A stretch of 64,000 bases of DNA from Variovorax sp. SG517 (GTDB lineage Bacteria; Pseudomonadota; Gammaproteobacteria; Burkholderiales; Burkholderiaceae_C): NCBI RefSeq assembly GCF_013376045.1, contig NZ_JABMJG010000010.1, positions 248,001-312,000 on the forward strand, given 5' to 3'. Shown in pieces: positions 8,862-17,223 of this stretch. Each line of letters opens with the position of its first letter. Position 1 is the stretch's first letter. The translations under genes and the position numbers were made by a program. Under the pieces are notes generated by a model. That model was not told the origin of the DNA and made no database searches. It worked only from the letters and a program-made list of their open reading frames with translations.

Positions 8862-9515
8862 ATGTCCATCAAAGCCACCCCCACCGCCGGTTCCAAGCTG
8901 CTCAAGCCCACCGATCACACGCTGGTGATGATCGACTTCCAGTCGCAGATGGCCTTCGCCACGCACTCGATCGACGCCGTGAACCTGCGCAACAACGCCG
9001 CGCTGGTGGCGCAGGCGGCGGCCGGCTTCGGCGTCTCGACCATCCTCACGACCGTGGCCGAGAAGAGCTTCTCGGGCCCGATGTTCAGCGAGATCACCGA
9101 CGCCTTCCCGGGCCAGAAGATGCTCGACCGCACCTCGATGAACACCTGGGAAGACGCCGCCGTGATCGAGCGCGTGAACCAGATCGGCAAGCCGCGCATC
9201 GTGCTGGCGGGCCTGTGGACCAGCGTGTGCATCGTGGGCCCGGCGCTGTCGGCACTCGACCAGGGCTTCGAGGTGTACGTGATCGCCGATGCCTGCGGCG
9301 ACGTCTCGAGCGAGGCGCACAACCGCGCGATGGAGCGCATGGTGCAGGCCGGCGCGCAGCCGATGACCTCGCTGCAATACCTGCTGGAGCTGCAGCGCGA
9401 CTGGGCCCGCGGCGAGACCTACGAGCTGACCACCGGCATCGCGAAGAAGGTCGGCGGCGCCTACGGCCTGGGCGTGACCTACGCCAAGACCATGTTCGGT
9501 GCGCACGAAGGCTGA
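8862..9515 (+). CDS. Isochorismatase-family cysteine hydrolase, YcaC-like
   Basis: A 217-residue cytoplasmic hydrolase of the isochorismatase superfamily. The catalytic aspartate is in TLVMIDFQSQMAF (about residue 27) and the nucleophilic cysteine in LAGLWTSVCIVGPAL (about residue 122). The alpha/beta core and length match the YcaC group, which includes amidase-like enzymes of unknown natural substrate, rather than isochorismatase or nicotinamidase proper. It is monocistronic; dapF starts 161 bases further on. Confidence 0.85.
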   Translation: MSIKATPTAGSKLLKPTDHTLVMIDFQSQMAFATHSIDAVNLRNNAALVAQAAAGFGVSTILTTVAEKSFSGPMFSEITDAFPGQKMLDRTSMNTWEDAAVIERVNQIGKPRIVLAGLWTSVCIVGPALSALDQGFEVYVIADACGDVSSEAHNRAMERMVQAGAQPMTSLQYLLELQRDWARGETYELTTGIAKKVGGAYGLGVTYAKTMFGAHEG

Positions 9516-9676
9516 TCGAAGCACGAAACCTGCTGCGCCCCCCGGGGCCTCCTGCTCGGTCTCCGAGACAGCCGGAACCTGGTCAGCGCCGCCAGGGGCG
9601 CATCGCTCCCCGGCGCTGCAGGGGAGGGCTTGAGCCTCCGGTCGCCAGGGGCGATGCCCGTGGCGATAATCCCGGG

Positions 9677-10552
9677 ATGCGAATCCGCTTTACCAAGATG
9701 CAGGGAGCCGGCAACGATTTCGTCGTGCTGGACGAAACGCGCGGCACGCTGGGCCTCAGCGCCGCGCAATACCGCTTTCTGGCCGACCGCCACTTCGGCG
9801 TCGGCGCCGACCAGATCCTCACTGTGCGGCCCTCGCCGGGCGAAGGCATCGACTTCCAGTACGTGATCCACAACTCCGACGGCGGCGAGGTGGAGCAGTG
9901 CGGCAACGGCGCGCGCTGCTTCATGCGCTTCGTCAGCGAACACCAGCTGACCGGCAAGAAGCAGGTGCGCGTGCAGACCCTCTCCGGCGTGATCGAACCC
10001 CGCATGGGCGACGACGGCCGCGTCACGGTCGACATGGGCGCCCCCATCTTCGAACCGGCCCGCGTGCCCTTCGACCCCGCGGGTCTCGACCCCCAGCCCG
10101 AAGGCGGCTGGCACAAGTGGCACCTGGCCCTCGGCACCCGCGCCGGCAGCGCCATCGTTTCCGTAGCCGTGCTCTCGATGGGCAATCCGCACGCGGTGCA
10201 GGTGGTGGACAACGTCGACACCGCTCCGGTGGCCGAGCAGGGCCCGCAGATCGAGCACCACCCGCGCTTTCCGCAGCGGGTGAATGCCGGGTTCATGCAG
10301 GTGGTCGACCGTTCCAACATCAGGCTGCGGGTGTTCGAGCGCGGCGCCGGCGAAACGCTGGCCTGCGGCACCGGCGCCTGCGCGGCGGTGGTGGCGGGCA
10401 TCCGCCTCGGGCTGCTGGAGCGCCGCGTGGACGTGCAGACGCACGGCGGCGTGCTGACGATCGAGTGGCAGGGGGAGGGCCAGCCGGTGCTGATGACCGG
10501 GCCGGCCGTCACGGTCTTCGAGGGAGACATCGAGGTGCCGGAGCTGCCATGA
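9677..10552 (+). CDS. dapF: Diaminopimelate epimerase
   Basis: Converts LL- to meso-diaminopimelate for lysine and for the peptidoglycan cross-link. At 291 residues it is close to the usual size. N-terminal MRIRFTKMQGAGNDFVVLDE and the catalytic cysteine in EQCGNGARCFMRF are present, with the second catalytic cysteine in ETLACGTGACAAVVAG. The ATG at 9677 fixes the canonical N-terminus. The stop overlaps the next start as ATGA, beginning a tightly coupled operon that runs through xerC, an order also known from enterobacteria (dapF, yigA/DUF484, xerC). Confidence 0.96.
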   Translation: MRIRFTKMQGAGNDFVVLDETRGTLGLSAAQYRFLADRHFGVGADQILTVRPSPGEGIDFQYVIHNSDGGEVEQCGNGARCFMRFVSEHQLTGKKQVRVQTLSGVIEPRMGDDGRVTVDMGAPIFEPARVPFDPAGLDPQPEGGWHKWHLALGTRAGSAIVSVAVLSMGNPHAVQVVDNVDTAPVAEQGPQIEHHPRFPQRVNAGFMQVVDRSNIRLRVFERGAGETLACGTGACAAVVAGIRLGLLERRVDVQTHGGVLTIEWQGEGQPVLMTGPAVTVFEGDIEVPELP

Positions 10553-11253
10553 CCAACTTCACGAGCAACAACAACGACGCCAACGCCATGAACCCGATCA
10601 CCGAAGACGACATCGCCAACTACCTGGCGAACACGCCCGACTTCTTCGAGCGCCATGCCCAGCTGCTGGCGCAGGTGCAGCTCACCAGCCCCCACGGCAA
10701 CCGCGCCGTGAGCCTGCAGGAGCGCCAGGCCGAGATGCTGCGCGAGAAGATCAAGGCGCTGGAGCATCGCCTGATGGACATGATGCGCCACGGCACCGAG
10801 AACGTCGTCATCGCCGACCGCCTGCAGCGCTGGACCACAGGCCTCCTGACCACGCGCGACCCGCGCAGCCTGCCCTACCGCATCGCGGTCGACCTGCAGT
10901 CGCTCTTCCTGGTGCCGCAGACGGCCATCAAGGTGTGGGACTGCAGCGGCGAATACCTCAACGAGGCCTACGCCCAGTGGGTGAGCGACGACGTGAAGGC
11001 GCTGGCCACCTCGCTGACCTCGCCCTACTGCGGGCTGAACTCGGGCTTCGAGGCCTCCAGTTGGCTGCCCGAGCCGCAGTCCGCGATGTCGATTGCGCTG
11101 ATCCCGCTGCGCCCCGGCCCCGAGTCGCCGGCCTTCGGCCTGCTGGTGCTGGCCTCGCCCGACGCGCAGCGCTTCAACGCCGAGATGGGCACCGATTTTC
11201 TCGAGCGCATCGCCGAGCTGGCCTCGGGCGCGCTTTCGCGGCTGCGTCCTTGA
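10549..11253 (+). CDS. DUF484 (YigA-like) family protein
   Basis: A 234-residue cytoplasmic protein. The N-terminal segment DIANYLANTPDFFERHAQLLAQVQL, the helical region with AVSLQERQAEMLREKIKALE, and a GAF-like C-terminal half are typical of DUF484. Function is not established; the family is consistently located between dapF and xerC. Here its ATGA overlaps dapF and its TGA overlaps the TTG of the next gene. Confidence 0.88.
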   Translation: MTNFTSNNNDANAMNPITEDDIANYLANTPDFFERHAQLLAQVQLTSPHGNRAVSLQERQAEMLREKIKALEHRLMDMMRHGTENVVIADRLQRWTTGLLTTRDPRSLPYRIAVDLQSLFLVPQTAIKVWDCSGEYLNEAYAQWVSDDVKALATSLTSPYCGLNSGFEASSWLPEPQSAMSIALIPLRPGPESPAFGLLVLASPDAQRFNAEMGTDFLERIAELASGALSRLRP

Positions 11254-11885
11254 AACGTCCGCGCTGGTTGCGGCGGCCCTGGCAGGTCGTGCTGGCTTGC
11301 GGGCTGGCGGGCGTGCTGCTGGTGTACGCGGCCATCGGGGCGTTCAACTGGCGGCATTCCGAAGACTTGCTCGCGAACCCGCCCCGGCGGCAGGCCGATG
11401 CGGCGCTGGTGCTCGGCAGCCGGGCGTACCTGGACGGCAAACCGCACCCGTGCCTGACCGGTCGGGTCGACACGGCCGTGGCGCTGGCGAAGGCCGGGCT
11501 CGTGAGGCAGCTGGCCTTCTCGGGCGGCGTGGATTCCGAGGACAGCCGCATCGAGGCCATCACGATGGGCGAACACGCGATCGCCTCGGGCTTCACCGGG
11601 CCGATGGTGCTGGAGCCGGCATCGACCTCCACGCGGCTGAACCTGTCGCTGTCGCGCCCGCTGCTGCTGGCGGCGGGGGTACGCAGCGTGGTCATCGTGT
11701 CGGAGCCCTTTCATCTGTGGCGCGTCGAGCGTCTGGTGAAGATGAGCGGCTTCGACAAAAGCTTCGACGTGCAGTACGCCGCGGCGCCCACCTCCTGCTG
11801 GCAGGCGCTCGGGCCCTTCTCCAAGGGTGCGTTGCGCGAGCCGGCGGCCATCATCAACAATGCCGGGCATGGCTATCTCTTCTGA
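11250..11885 (+). CDS. YdcF/SanA-type DUF218 membrane protein
   Basis: A 211-residue protein with one N-terminal membrane helix (about residues 8-28) and an external DUF218 domain: DAALVLGSRAYLDGKPHPCL, AFSGGVDSEDSRIEA, and VIVSEPFHLWRVERL. SanA and ElyC in this family affect envelope integrity and lipid carrier metabolism. It starts with TTG, overlapping the previous stop as TTGA, so translation is probably coupled. It is an extra gene between DUF484 and xerC compared with enterobacteria. It overlaps xerC by 17 bases. Confidence 0.8.
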   Translation: MKRPRWLRRPWQVVLACGLAGVLLVYAAIGAFNWRHSEDLLANPPRRQADAALVLGSRAYLDGKPHPCLTGRVDTAVALAKAGLVRQLAFSGGVDSEDSRIEAITMGEHAIASGFTGPMVLEPASTSTRLNLSLSRPLLLAAGVRSVVIVSEPFHLWRVERLVKMSGFDKSFDVQYAAAPTSCWQALGPFSKGALREPAAIINNAGHGYLF

Positions 11886-12858
11886 GCCGGCAGCATCCAC
11901 TCCTTCGGACTGGATCGAGAAATACCTGGAGCACGTGCGCGTCGAGCGCCGGCTCGCGGCGCGCACGGTGGAGCTCTACGCCTTCCACCTGCAGTCCCTG
12001 CGCGAGCACGCCGCCGAGGCAAAGCTGCCGCTGGACCGCGTGCAGACCGCTCACATCCGCCGCTGGATGGCGCAGCTGCACAGCGCGGGGCGCGAGCCGC
12101 GCGGCATCGCGCTGGTGCTGTCGTGCTGGCGTAGCTTCTACCGTTGGCTGGGGCACGAAGGGCTGGTCGGCTTCAACCCGGTGCAGGACGTGCACGCGCC
12201 CAAGGCCGGCCGGCCGCTGCCCAAGGCCCTGGGCGTGGACGACGCGGTGAGGCTTGCAGAGCTCTACGACCCCGAGGCCGACCCCTGGACCGAAACGCGC
12301 GACGGCGCCATCGTCGAGGTGCTGTACGGCTGCGGCCTGCGCGTGAGCGAGCTGACCGGGCTCGATGCGCAGGCCAGCGCCACGGCACGAGGCTGGGTCG
12401 ATCTCGATGCGATGGAGGCCAGCGTGCTCGGCAAGGGCAGCAAGCGCCGTATCGTGCCCATCGGCAGCAAGGCGGGCGAAGCGCTGCGCGACTGGCTCGC
12501 GGTGCGCGGCGACTGCCCCGGGCTCACCACCGCCCGCCTGCACGACCCGCAGGCCGCCGGGGCGCTCTTCATCAGCGCCAAGGGCATGCGGATGTCGTCG
12601 CAGGCGGTGTGGAAGCTGCTGCGCGAGCGCAGCCTGAAGGCCGGCCTGGCGGCGCCGGTGCATCCGCACATGCTGCGCCATTCCTTCGCGAGCCACGTGC
12701 TGCAGTCCAGCAGCGACCTTCGCGCGGTGCAGGAGCTGCTGGGCCATGCCAGCATCGCGACCACGCAGGTCTACACGCGGCTGGACTTCCAGCACCTGGC
12801 CAAGGTCTACGACGCGGCACATCCGCGGGCCAAGGCCCGCGAAGACAAAGACAAGTAA
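11869..12858 (+). CDS. xerC: Tyrosine recombinase XerC
   Basis: With XerD this enzyme resolves chromosome dimers at dif during division. The 330-residue protein has the N-terminal SAM-like core-binding domain (about residues 12-95, with YAFHLQSLREH and FYRWLG) and the C-terminal catalytic domain with the full tyrosine-recombinase set: R in GCGLRVSELTGLD, K in LGKGSKRRIVPIG, HxxR in HPHMLRHSFASHV, H in LLGHASIATTQ and the nucleophile in VYTRLDF. Its location after dapF-DUF484 marks it as XerC rather than XerD or a mobile integrase. Confidence 0.95.
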   Translation: MAISSEPAASTPSDWIEKYLEHVRVERRLAARTVELYAFHLQSLREHAAEAKLPLDRVQTAHIRRWMAQLHSAGREPRGIALVLSCWRSFYRWLGHEGLVGFNPVQDVHAPKAGRPLPKALGVDDAVRLAELYDPEADPWTETRDGAIVEVLYGCGLRVSELTGLDAQASATARGWVDLDAMEASVLGKGSKRRIVPIGSKAGEALRDWLAVRGDCPGLTTARLHDPQAAGALFISAKGMRMSSQAVWKLLRERSLKAGLAAPVHPHMLRHSFASHVLQSSSDLRAVQELLGHASIATTQVYTRLDFQHLAKVYDAAHPRAKAREDKDK

Positions 12859-12871
12859 GCGACAAGAAACA

Positions 12872-14095
12872 ATGAAAACCCTTCGCCTCAAACCCGGCAA
12901 GGAGCGCTCGCTGCAGCGCCGCCATCCCTGGGTGTTCGAATCCGCCATCGCGCGCGGCGGCGCCGATTCCGGCGAGACGGTGCGCGTCGAGTCGCACGAC
13001 GGCACTTTTCTCGCATGGGCCGCGTTCAGCCCCGAATCCAAGATCCGCGCGCGGGCCTGGAGCTTCAACGAGACGCAGCGCATCGACGCGGCCTTCCTCG
13101 CTTCGCTGTGCGCCCGCGCCGTGGCTGCGCGGGGCCTGTTCGATCTGCAGAGCGACGGCGTGCGGCTGGTGCACGGCGAGGCCGACGGCCTGCCGGGGCT
13201 GATCGTCGACCGCTACGGCGACACGCTGGTGGCGCAGTTCCTCTCGGCCGGCGTGGAGCGGTGGAAGGGCGTGCTGGCCGATGCGCTGCTCAAGGCCACG
13301 GGCCTTTCGAAGCTCTACGAGCGCTCCGACGCGAGCGGCCGCGAGCGCGAGGGCCTGAAGCCGGTCACCGGCTGGCTGCGCGGCGAAGGGCCGACCGAGA
13401 TCGTCATCCGCGAGCACGGCTGGAAGCTGTCGCTGGACATCGCCACCGGCCACAAGACCGGCTTCTACCTCGACCAGCGCGACAGCCGCCAGCGTTTTGC
13501 CGAGCTGGCGCAGCACCGTCGATTCAGGCGCGTGCTGAACTGCTTCTGCTACACGGGCGGGTTCACCGTCGCGGCGCTGGCGGGGCTGAAGGCCGCAGGC
13601 GCGCTGCAGGGCGCGCAGCTGGTGTCGGTCGATTCGTCGCTGCCGGCGCTGGAGCGGGCGCGCGGCCATCTGGCGCTCAACGGCTTCGATGCCGCCGGCG
13701 GGAATGGCATCGAGGCCGAGTTCCTCGACGCCAACGTCAACACCGTGCTGCGCGAGTTCATCGACCAGGGCCGTACCTTCGACGCCATCGTGCTCGACCC
13801 GCCCAAGTTCGCGCCCACGGTGGCGCACGCCGAGCGCGCCGCGCGGGCCTACAAGGACATCAACCGGCTCGCGCTCAAGATCCTGGAGCCGGGCGGGGTA
13901 CTGCTGACCTTCTCGTGCTCGGGCGGCATCAGCGCCGACCTGTTCCACAAGATCGTGGCATCGGCGGGGCTGGACGCGGGCGTGGACGGCTACATCGCCG
14001 AACGGCTGGGTGCCGCGCCCGACCATCCGATGACCATCGAATTCCCGGAAGGGGAGTATCTGAAAGGCCTGGTGGTGGTCAGGAAGCCTGCCTGA
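12872..14095 (+). CDS. rlmI: 23S rRNA (cytosine-C5)-methyltransferase, RlmI family
   Basis: A 407-residue class I SAM methyltransferase of the RlmI/YccW family, which in E. coli methylates C1962 of 23S rRNA. An N-terminal PUA-like domain opens with LRLKPGKERSLQRRHPWVFE, then GVRLVHGEADGLPGLIVDRYG, the SAM-binding CFCYTGGFTVAAL, the DPPKFAP motif, and FSCSGGISADLF with a conserved cysteine. It starts 13 bases after xerC and probably shares its transcript. Confidence 0.9.
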   Translation: MKTLRLKPGKERSLQRRHPWVFESAIARGGADSGETVRVESHDGTFLAWAAFSPESKIRARAWSFNETQRIDAAFLASLCARAVAARGLFDLQSDGVRLVHGEADGLPGLIVDRYGDTLVAQFLSAGVERWKGVLADALLKATGLSKLYERSDASGREREGLKPVTGWLRGEGPTEIVIREHGWKLSLDIATGHKTGFYLDQRDSRQRFAELAQHRRFRRVLNCFCYTGGFTVAALAGLKAAGALQGAQLVSVDSSLPALERARGHLALNGFDAAGGNGIEAEFLDANVNTVLREFIDQGRTFDAIVLDPPKFAPTVAHAERAARAYKDINRLALKILEPGGVLLTFSCSGGISADLFHKIVASAGLDAGVDGYIAERLGAAPDHPMTIEFPEGEYLKGLVVVRKPA

Positions 14096-14205
14096 AACGG
14101 GGCTTGACCCTGCCGCCAACGCAACTCAGTGGCATTGGCTAAACTGCCGGGCCGCGCCTTCCACGGCCCCCATTTCCCGTTTTCCGCTTCCGGAGCACAT
14201 TCCCC

Positions 14206-15258
14206 ATGGCCCTCATTCCCGCGACCATCCTCACCGGCTTTCTCGGCTCGGGCAAGACCACGCTGCTCAAACGCATCCTGACCGAGGCCCACGGCCAGAA
14301 GATCGCGGTCATCGAGAACGAGTTCGGCGAGGAGAACATCGACAGCGACATCCTCGTGACCGAATCGAAGGAGCAGATCGTGCAGATGAGCAACGGCTGC
14401 GTCTGCTGCACCATCCGCGAAGACCTGCGCGAGGCGCTGCAGCTGCTGGCCGCCAAGAAGCGCCAGGGCCTGCTCGACTTCGACCGCGTGGTGATCGAGA
14501 CCACCGGCCTGGCCGACCCCGGCCCCGTGGCCCAGACCTTCTTCATGGATGACGAGATCGCAGAGAGCTACCTGCTCGACTCGATCCTCACGCTGGTGGA
14601 TGCCAAGCACGCACCGCAGCAGCTGAACGACCGCCAGGAAGCGCGCCGCCAGGTGGGCTTCGCCGACCAGATCTTCATCAGCAAGAGCGACCTGGTCGCG
14701 GCCGAGGAGACCGACGCGCTGATCCACCGCCTGAAACACATGAACCCGCGCGCGCCGCAGCAGAAGGTGCATTTCGGCGAGGTGCCGCTGAAGGACGTGT
14801 TCGACCTGCGCGGCTTCAACCTGAACGCCAAGCTCGACATCGACCCCGACTTCCTGAAGGAAGACGACCACGATCATCACCACCATGACCACGAGCACGG
14901 CGAGCACTGCGACCACCCCTCGCACAAGCATGAAGGCCATGGCCACCATCACCACGTGGACGACGACGTCAAGAGCTTCGTCTACAAGGCCGATCGTCCG
15001 TTCGACCCCGCCAAGCTGGAAGACTTCCTGGGCGCGATCGTCAACATCTACGGCCCGCGCATGCTGCGCTACAAGGGCGTGCTGAACATGAAGGGCACCG
15101 AGCGCAAGGTGATCTTCCAGGGCGTGCACCAGCTCATGGGCAGCGACCTGGGCCCGGAATGGGGCAAGGACGAGGCGCGCCAGAGCCGCATGGTGTTCAT
15201 CGGCATCGAGCTGCCACGCGAGATCCTGGAACAAGGCCTGGAGCAGTGCCTGGTCTGA
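14206..15258 (+). CDS. CobW/YjiA/ZNG-family metal-chaperone GTPase
   Basis: A 350-residue G3E GTPase. Walker A is ATILTGFLGSGKTTLLKRIL near residue 10; the metal-binding CxCC motif is in SNGCVCCTIREDLREAL; Walker B lies around VVIETTGLADPGPV. A histidine/aspartate-rich segment (about residues 222-260) separates it from the C-terminal CobW domain (residues 262-350). COG0523 members deliver zinc or other metals to enzymes using GTP. No clear Zur box was found upstream. It ends 37 bases before a strong bidirectional terminator. Confidence 0.88.
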   Translation: MALIPATILTGFLGSGKTTLLKRILTEAHGQKIAVIENEFGEENIDSDILVTESKEQIVQMSNGCVCCTIREDLREALQLLAAKKRQGLLDFDRVVIETTGLADPGPVAQTFFMDDEIAESYLLDSILTLVDAKHAPQQLNDRQEARRQVGFADQIFISKSDLVAAEETDALIHRLKHMNPRAPQQKVHFGEVPLKDVFDLRGFNLNAKLDIDPDFLKEDDHDHHHHDHEHGEHCDHPSHKHEGHGHHHHVDDDVKSFVYKADRPFDPAKLEDFLGAIVNIYGPRMLRYKGVLNMKGTERKVIFQGVHQLMGSDLGPEWGKDEARQSRMVFIGIELPREILEQGLEQCLV

Positions 15259-15294
15259 CCTGAAGAGCCGCTGAAGGCTTCCTGAAGCAAAAAC

Positions 15295-15331
15295 AAAAAC
15301 GGCGCTGGCCCGCGAGGCCAGCGCCGTTTTT
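15295..15331. terminator. Strong bidirectional rho-independent terminator
   Basis: GGCGCTGGCC (15301-15310), loop CGCGA, GGCCAGCGCC (15316-15325), with an A-rich run before and GTTTTT after. The symmetry means it can end transcription of both the converging GTPase gene and the DUF945 gene. Confidence 0.92.
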
Positions 15332-15348
15332 CGTTGGGGCAGGGCGGC

Positions 15349-16857
15349 TTACTTGCCCGAGCCGTTCATGCCGGGCGCTCCGCCCAGCGGCTGGCCGTTG
15401 ACCTTCAGGTTGCCCTCGCTGAACTCGACCTGGGTGGTGACGTCGTCGCCGTCGCGCTTCACGAAGCCGCTTTGCTCGCCCTGTTCGACCAGGCCGGCCA
15501 CCATTTCGGGCGGCGGTGTCTGGCCGCTCTCGGCACCGGTCTCGGCCAGCTTCTCGAGCCACTTCATGGGCAGCCGCGCGTGGGCCTTGAGCACGCCGCG
15601 CTTCATCATCAGCGCCGTGCCCGGCAGTTGCAGGTCTTCGTCGGTCACGCCGGCCATGCCGGCCGAATAGCCGAGTTCGGCGCGCTTGCCGTCGATCTCG
15701 ACCAGCAGCTTGTCGATGCCGGCCTCGGGCGCGTACTTGGCCATGGCCTTGAGGTCGGGCGTGAGCTGCTCGAACAGCGCCTGCATGGCCGCCTGGGAAG
15801 CTTTGCTGCCCCCCTTGCCGCAGCTGTTGGCGGCGCTGGACTGCATCCAGGCGTCGGCCAGCTTCTTGTAGCCGGCGCCGTGGATGCGGCGCGCGCCGCT
15901 GGTCAGCTCGAACTTGTCGATCTTGGTCTCGCCGATCTTGCCGGTGCCCTTGAGGGTGCCGGTGGAGGCGTAGAGGCCGTCCTTGATGCTCGCGTCGCCC
16001 ACCAGGTCGATGCCCTGCAGCACGATGGCCGGCAGCGCCTTCGGCGGCTCGGAGCCGTCCTCGGCCGCCTTCTTCTTGACGGTGAATTCCAGGGAGTCGA
16101 GCCGGCCCTCGCTCTTGCCGGTGGCCAGGAACCAGCCGGCGCTGCTGTCCATGTCGGCCTTGGCGGTGAGCTTGCCCATCTTCATGGTCACGCCGCGGCG
16201 CACTTCGTTGAAGTCCAGGCCGGGCATGCTCAGGTCGTAGTGCGCCTGGGTGCGCGCGGCGTTCACCTGCACGCGGGCCTGCAGGCCCTGCCAGTCGAGG
16301 CGGCCCTTGCCGTCCTCGGCCAGCTTGACGGGCGCGACCGTCAGGTCGCTCGTGAAGCCGCCATCAAAGCCGACCTTGGTGCGGGCCGACACGGGCTTGG
16401 CCTCTCCGAAGAATTTCTTCGCCTCGGCCTGCGCCTTGTCGTCGAGCACCAGTTCGCTGTCGATGACGGCGGCCGCCAGCGTGCCGCCGGCCAGCGGGCC
16501 GTGGTGGATGGTGTCGCGGATGGTCAGGCGCAGCTGCTTCGGCGGCTTGATGGCGGGGGTGTCGTCTTCCTCGCCGTCTTCCTTTTCCTCTTCGTCCTGG
16601 CCAGCGGTGGGCTGGCTGGCAGCCGGCGCGGCCGCATCGGCCGCGCAGCCGATTTCCAGCGTGACGGTGCTGACGGCGCCCAGGAAGCCGCGTTCGTACT
16701 TGCGCTCGGTCACGCGCACCAGCGCGGTCTGCTTGGGCAGCTCGTCCAGGGCGGTGTCGTAGCGCGACTTGATCTGCGACCCGGCCCACCAGGTGCTGCC
16801 GCCGTAGGCGACGGCGATGGCCGCGGCCAGGACTCCCAAAACTGCTTTCTTGTTCAA
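15349..16857 (-). CDS. DUF945 (YdgA) family protein
   Basis: About 502 residues: an N-terminal hydrophobic anchor (KKAVLGVLAAAIAVAYGG) followed by a periplasmic DUF945 region of repeated beta-rich units. An acidic stretch occurs near residues 80-90. In Gammaproteobacteria the family (YdgA, YihF) is of unknown function. I place the start at the TTG at 16857 because it directly precedes the membrane anchor, as in relatives; an ATG at 16923 would add 22 residues. The ribosome site is weak for both. It is divergent from the dksA-like gene. Confidence 0.75.
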   Translation of the reverse strand: MNKKAVLGVLAAAIAVAYGGSTWWAGSQIKSRYDTALDELPKQTALVRVTERKYERGFLGAVSTVTLEIGCAADAAAPAASQPTAGQDEEEKEDGEEDDTPAIKPPKQLRLTIRDTIHHGPLAGGTLAAAVIDSELVLDDKAQAEAKKFFGEAKPVSARTKVGFDGGFTSDLTVAPVKLAEDGKGRLDWQGLQARVQVNAARTQAHYDLSMPGLDFNEVRRGVTMKMGKLTAKADMDSSAGWFLATGKSEGRLDSLEFTVKKKAAEDGSEPPKALPAIVLQGIDLVGDASIKDGLYASTGTLKGTGKIGETKIDKFELTSGARRIHGAGYKKLADAWMQSSAANSCGKGGSKASQAAMQALFEQLTPDLKAMAKYAPEAGIDKLLVEIDGKRAELGYSAGMAGVTDEDLQLPGTALMMKRGVLKAHARLPMKWLEKLAETGAESGQTPPPEMVAGLVEQGEQSGFVKRDGDDVTTQVEFSEGNLKVNGQPLGGAPGMNGSGK

Positions 16858-17223
16858 GGCTTGTTGCTTTCTTGTGTCTGTCTTGCGATTGATCGGAATG
16901 ATCGGATAGGCCCCCTGCGCCATATGGACAAAGGCCGGGGCCCGCGCGCCACCCCCTCCGGCGGCGCCGGGCGATGCTAACGGAGTCGGACGGCATGCCG
17001 GAACATGTCCCGCGCCGTCGAGTTCTCTATACAATCGCGCGCCTGTTTCGCAAGCCACGTCCTGCTCCCAGGGACAAGATGTGACTTCCGGCACGGGGCG
17101 CCGTACGTTCCTGGCGGGCTTTCGGGGGTATAACCCCGGGGTTCGCCACTTGGCGGGCACCCCGACAACGGGGGCCTGTGCGGCCTGAAAGCCGCAACGG
17201 GCCTCCATGGGAGGAGACACCCA
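16858..17223. promoter_or_regulatory. 366-bp divergent region with a structured leader for the DksA-type gene
   Basis: A TACAAT at 17030-17035 is the best -10 candidate for the rightward gene, though no good -35 was found. If used, the transcript has a leader of about 180 bases containing GC-rich inverted repeats, including GCGGC-ctgaaa-GCCGC, just before a GGAGGAGA ribosome site at about 17212. Nothing protein-coding was recognised. Confidence 0.4.

Noticed and set aside
11869..12858. Mobile element integrase
   Set aside because: The tyrosine recombinase is XerC by its operon context and there are no attachment sites or phage genes.
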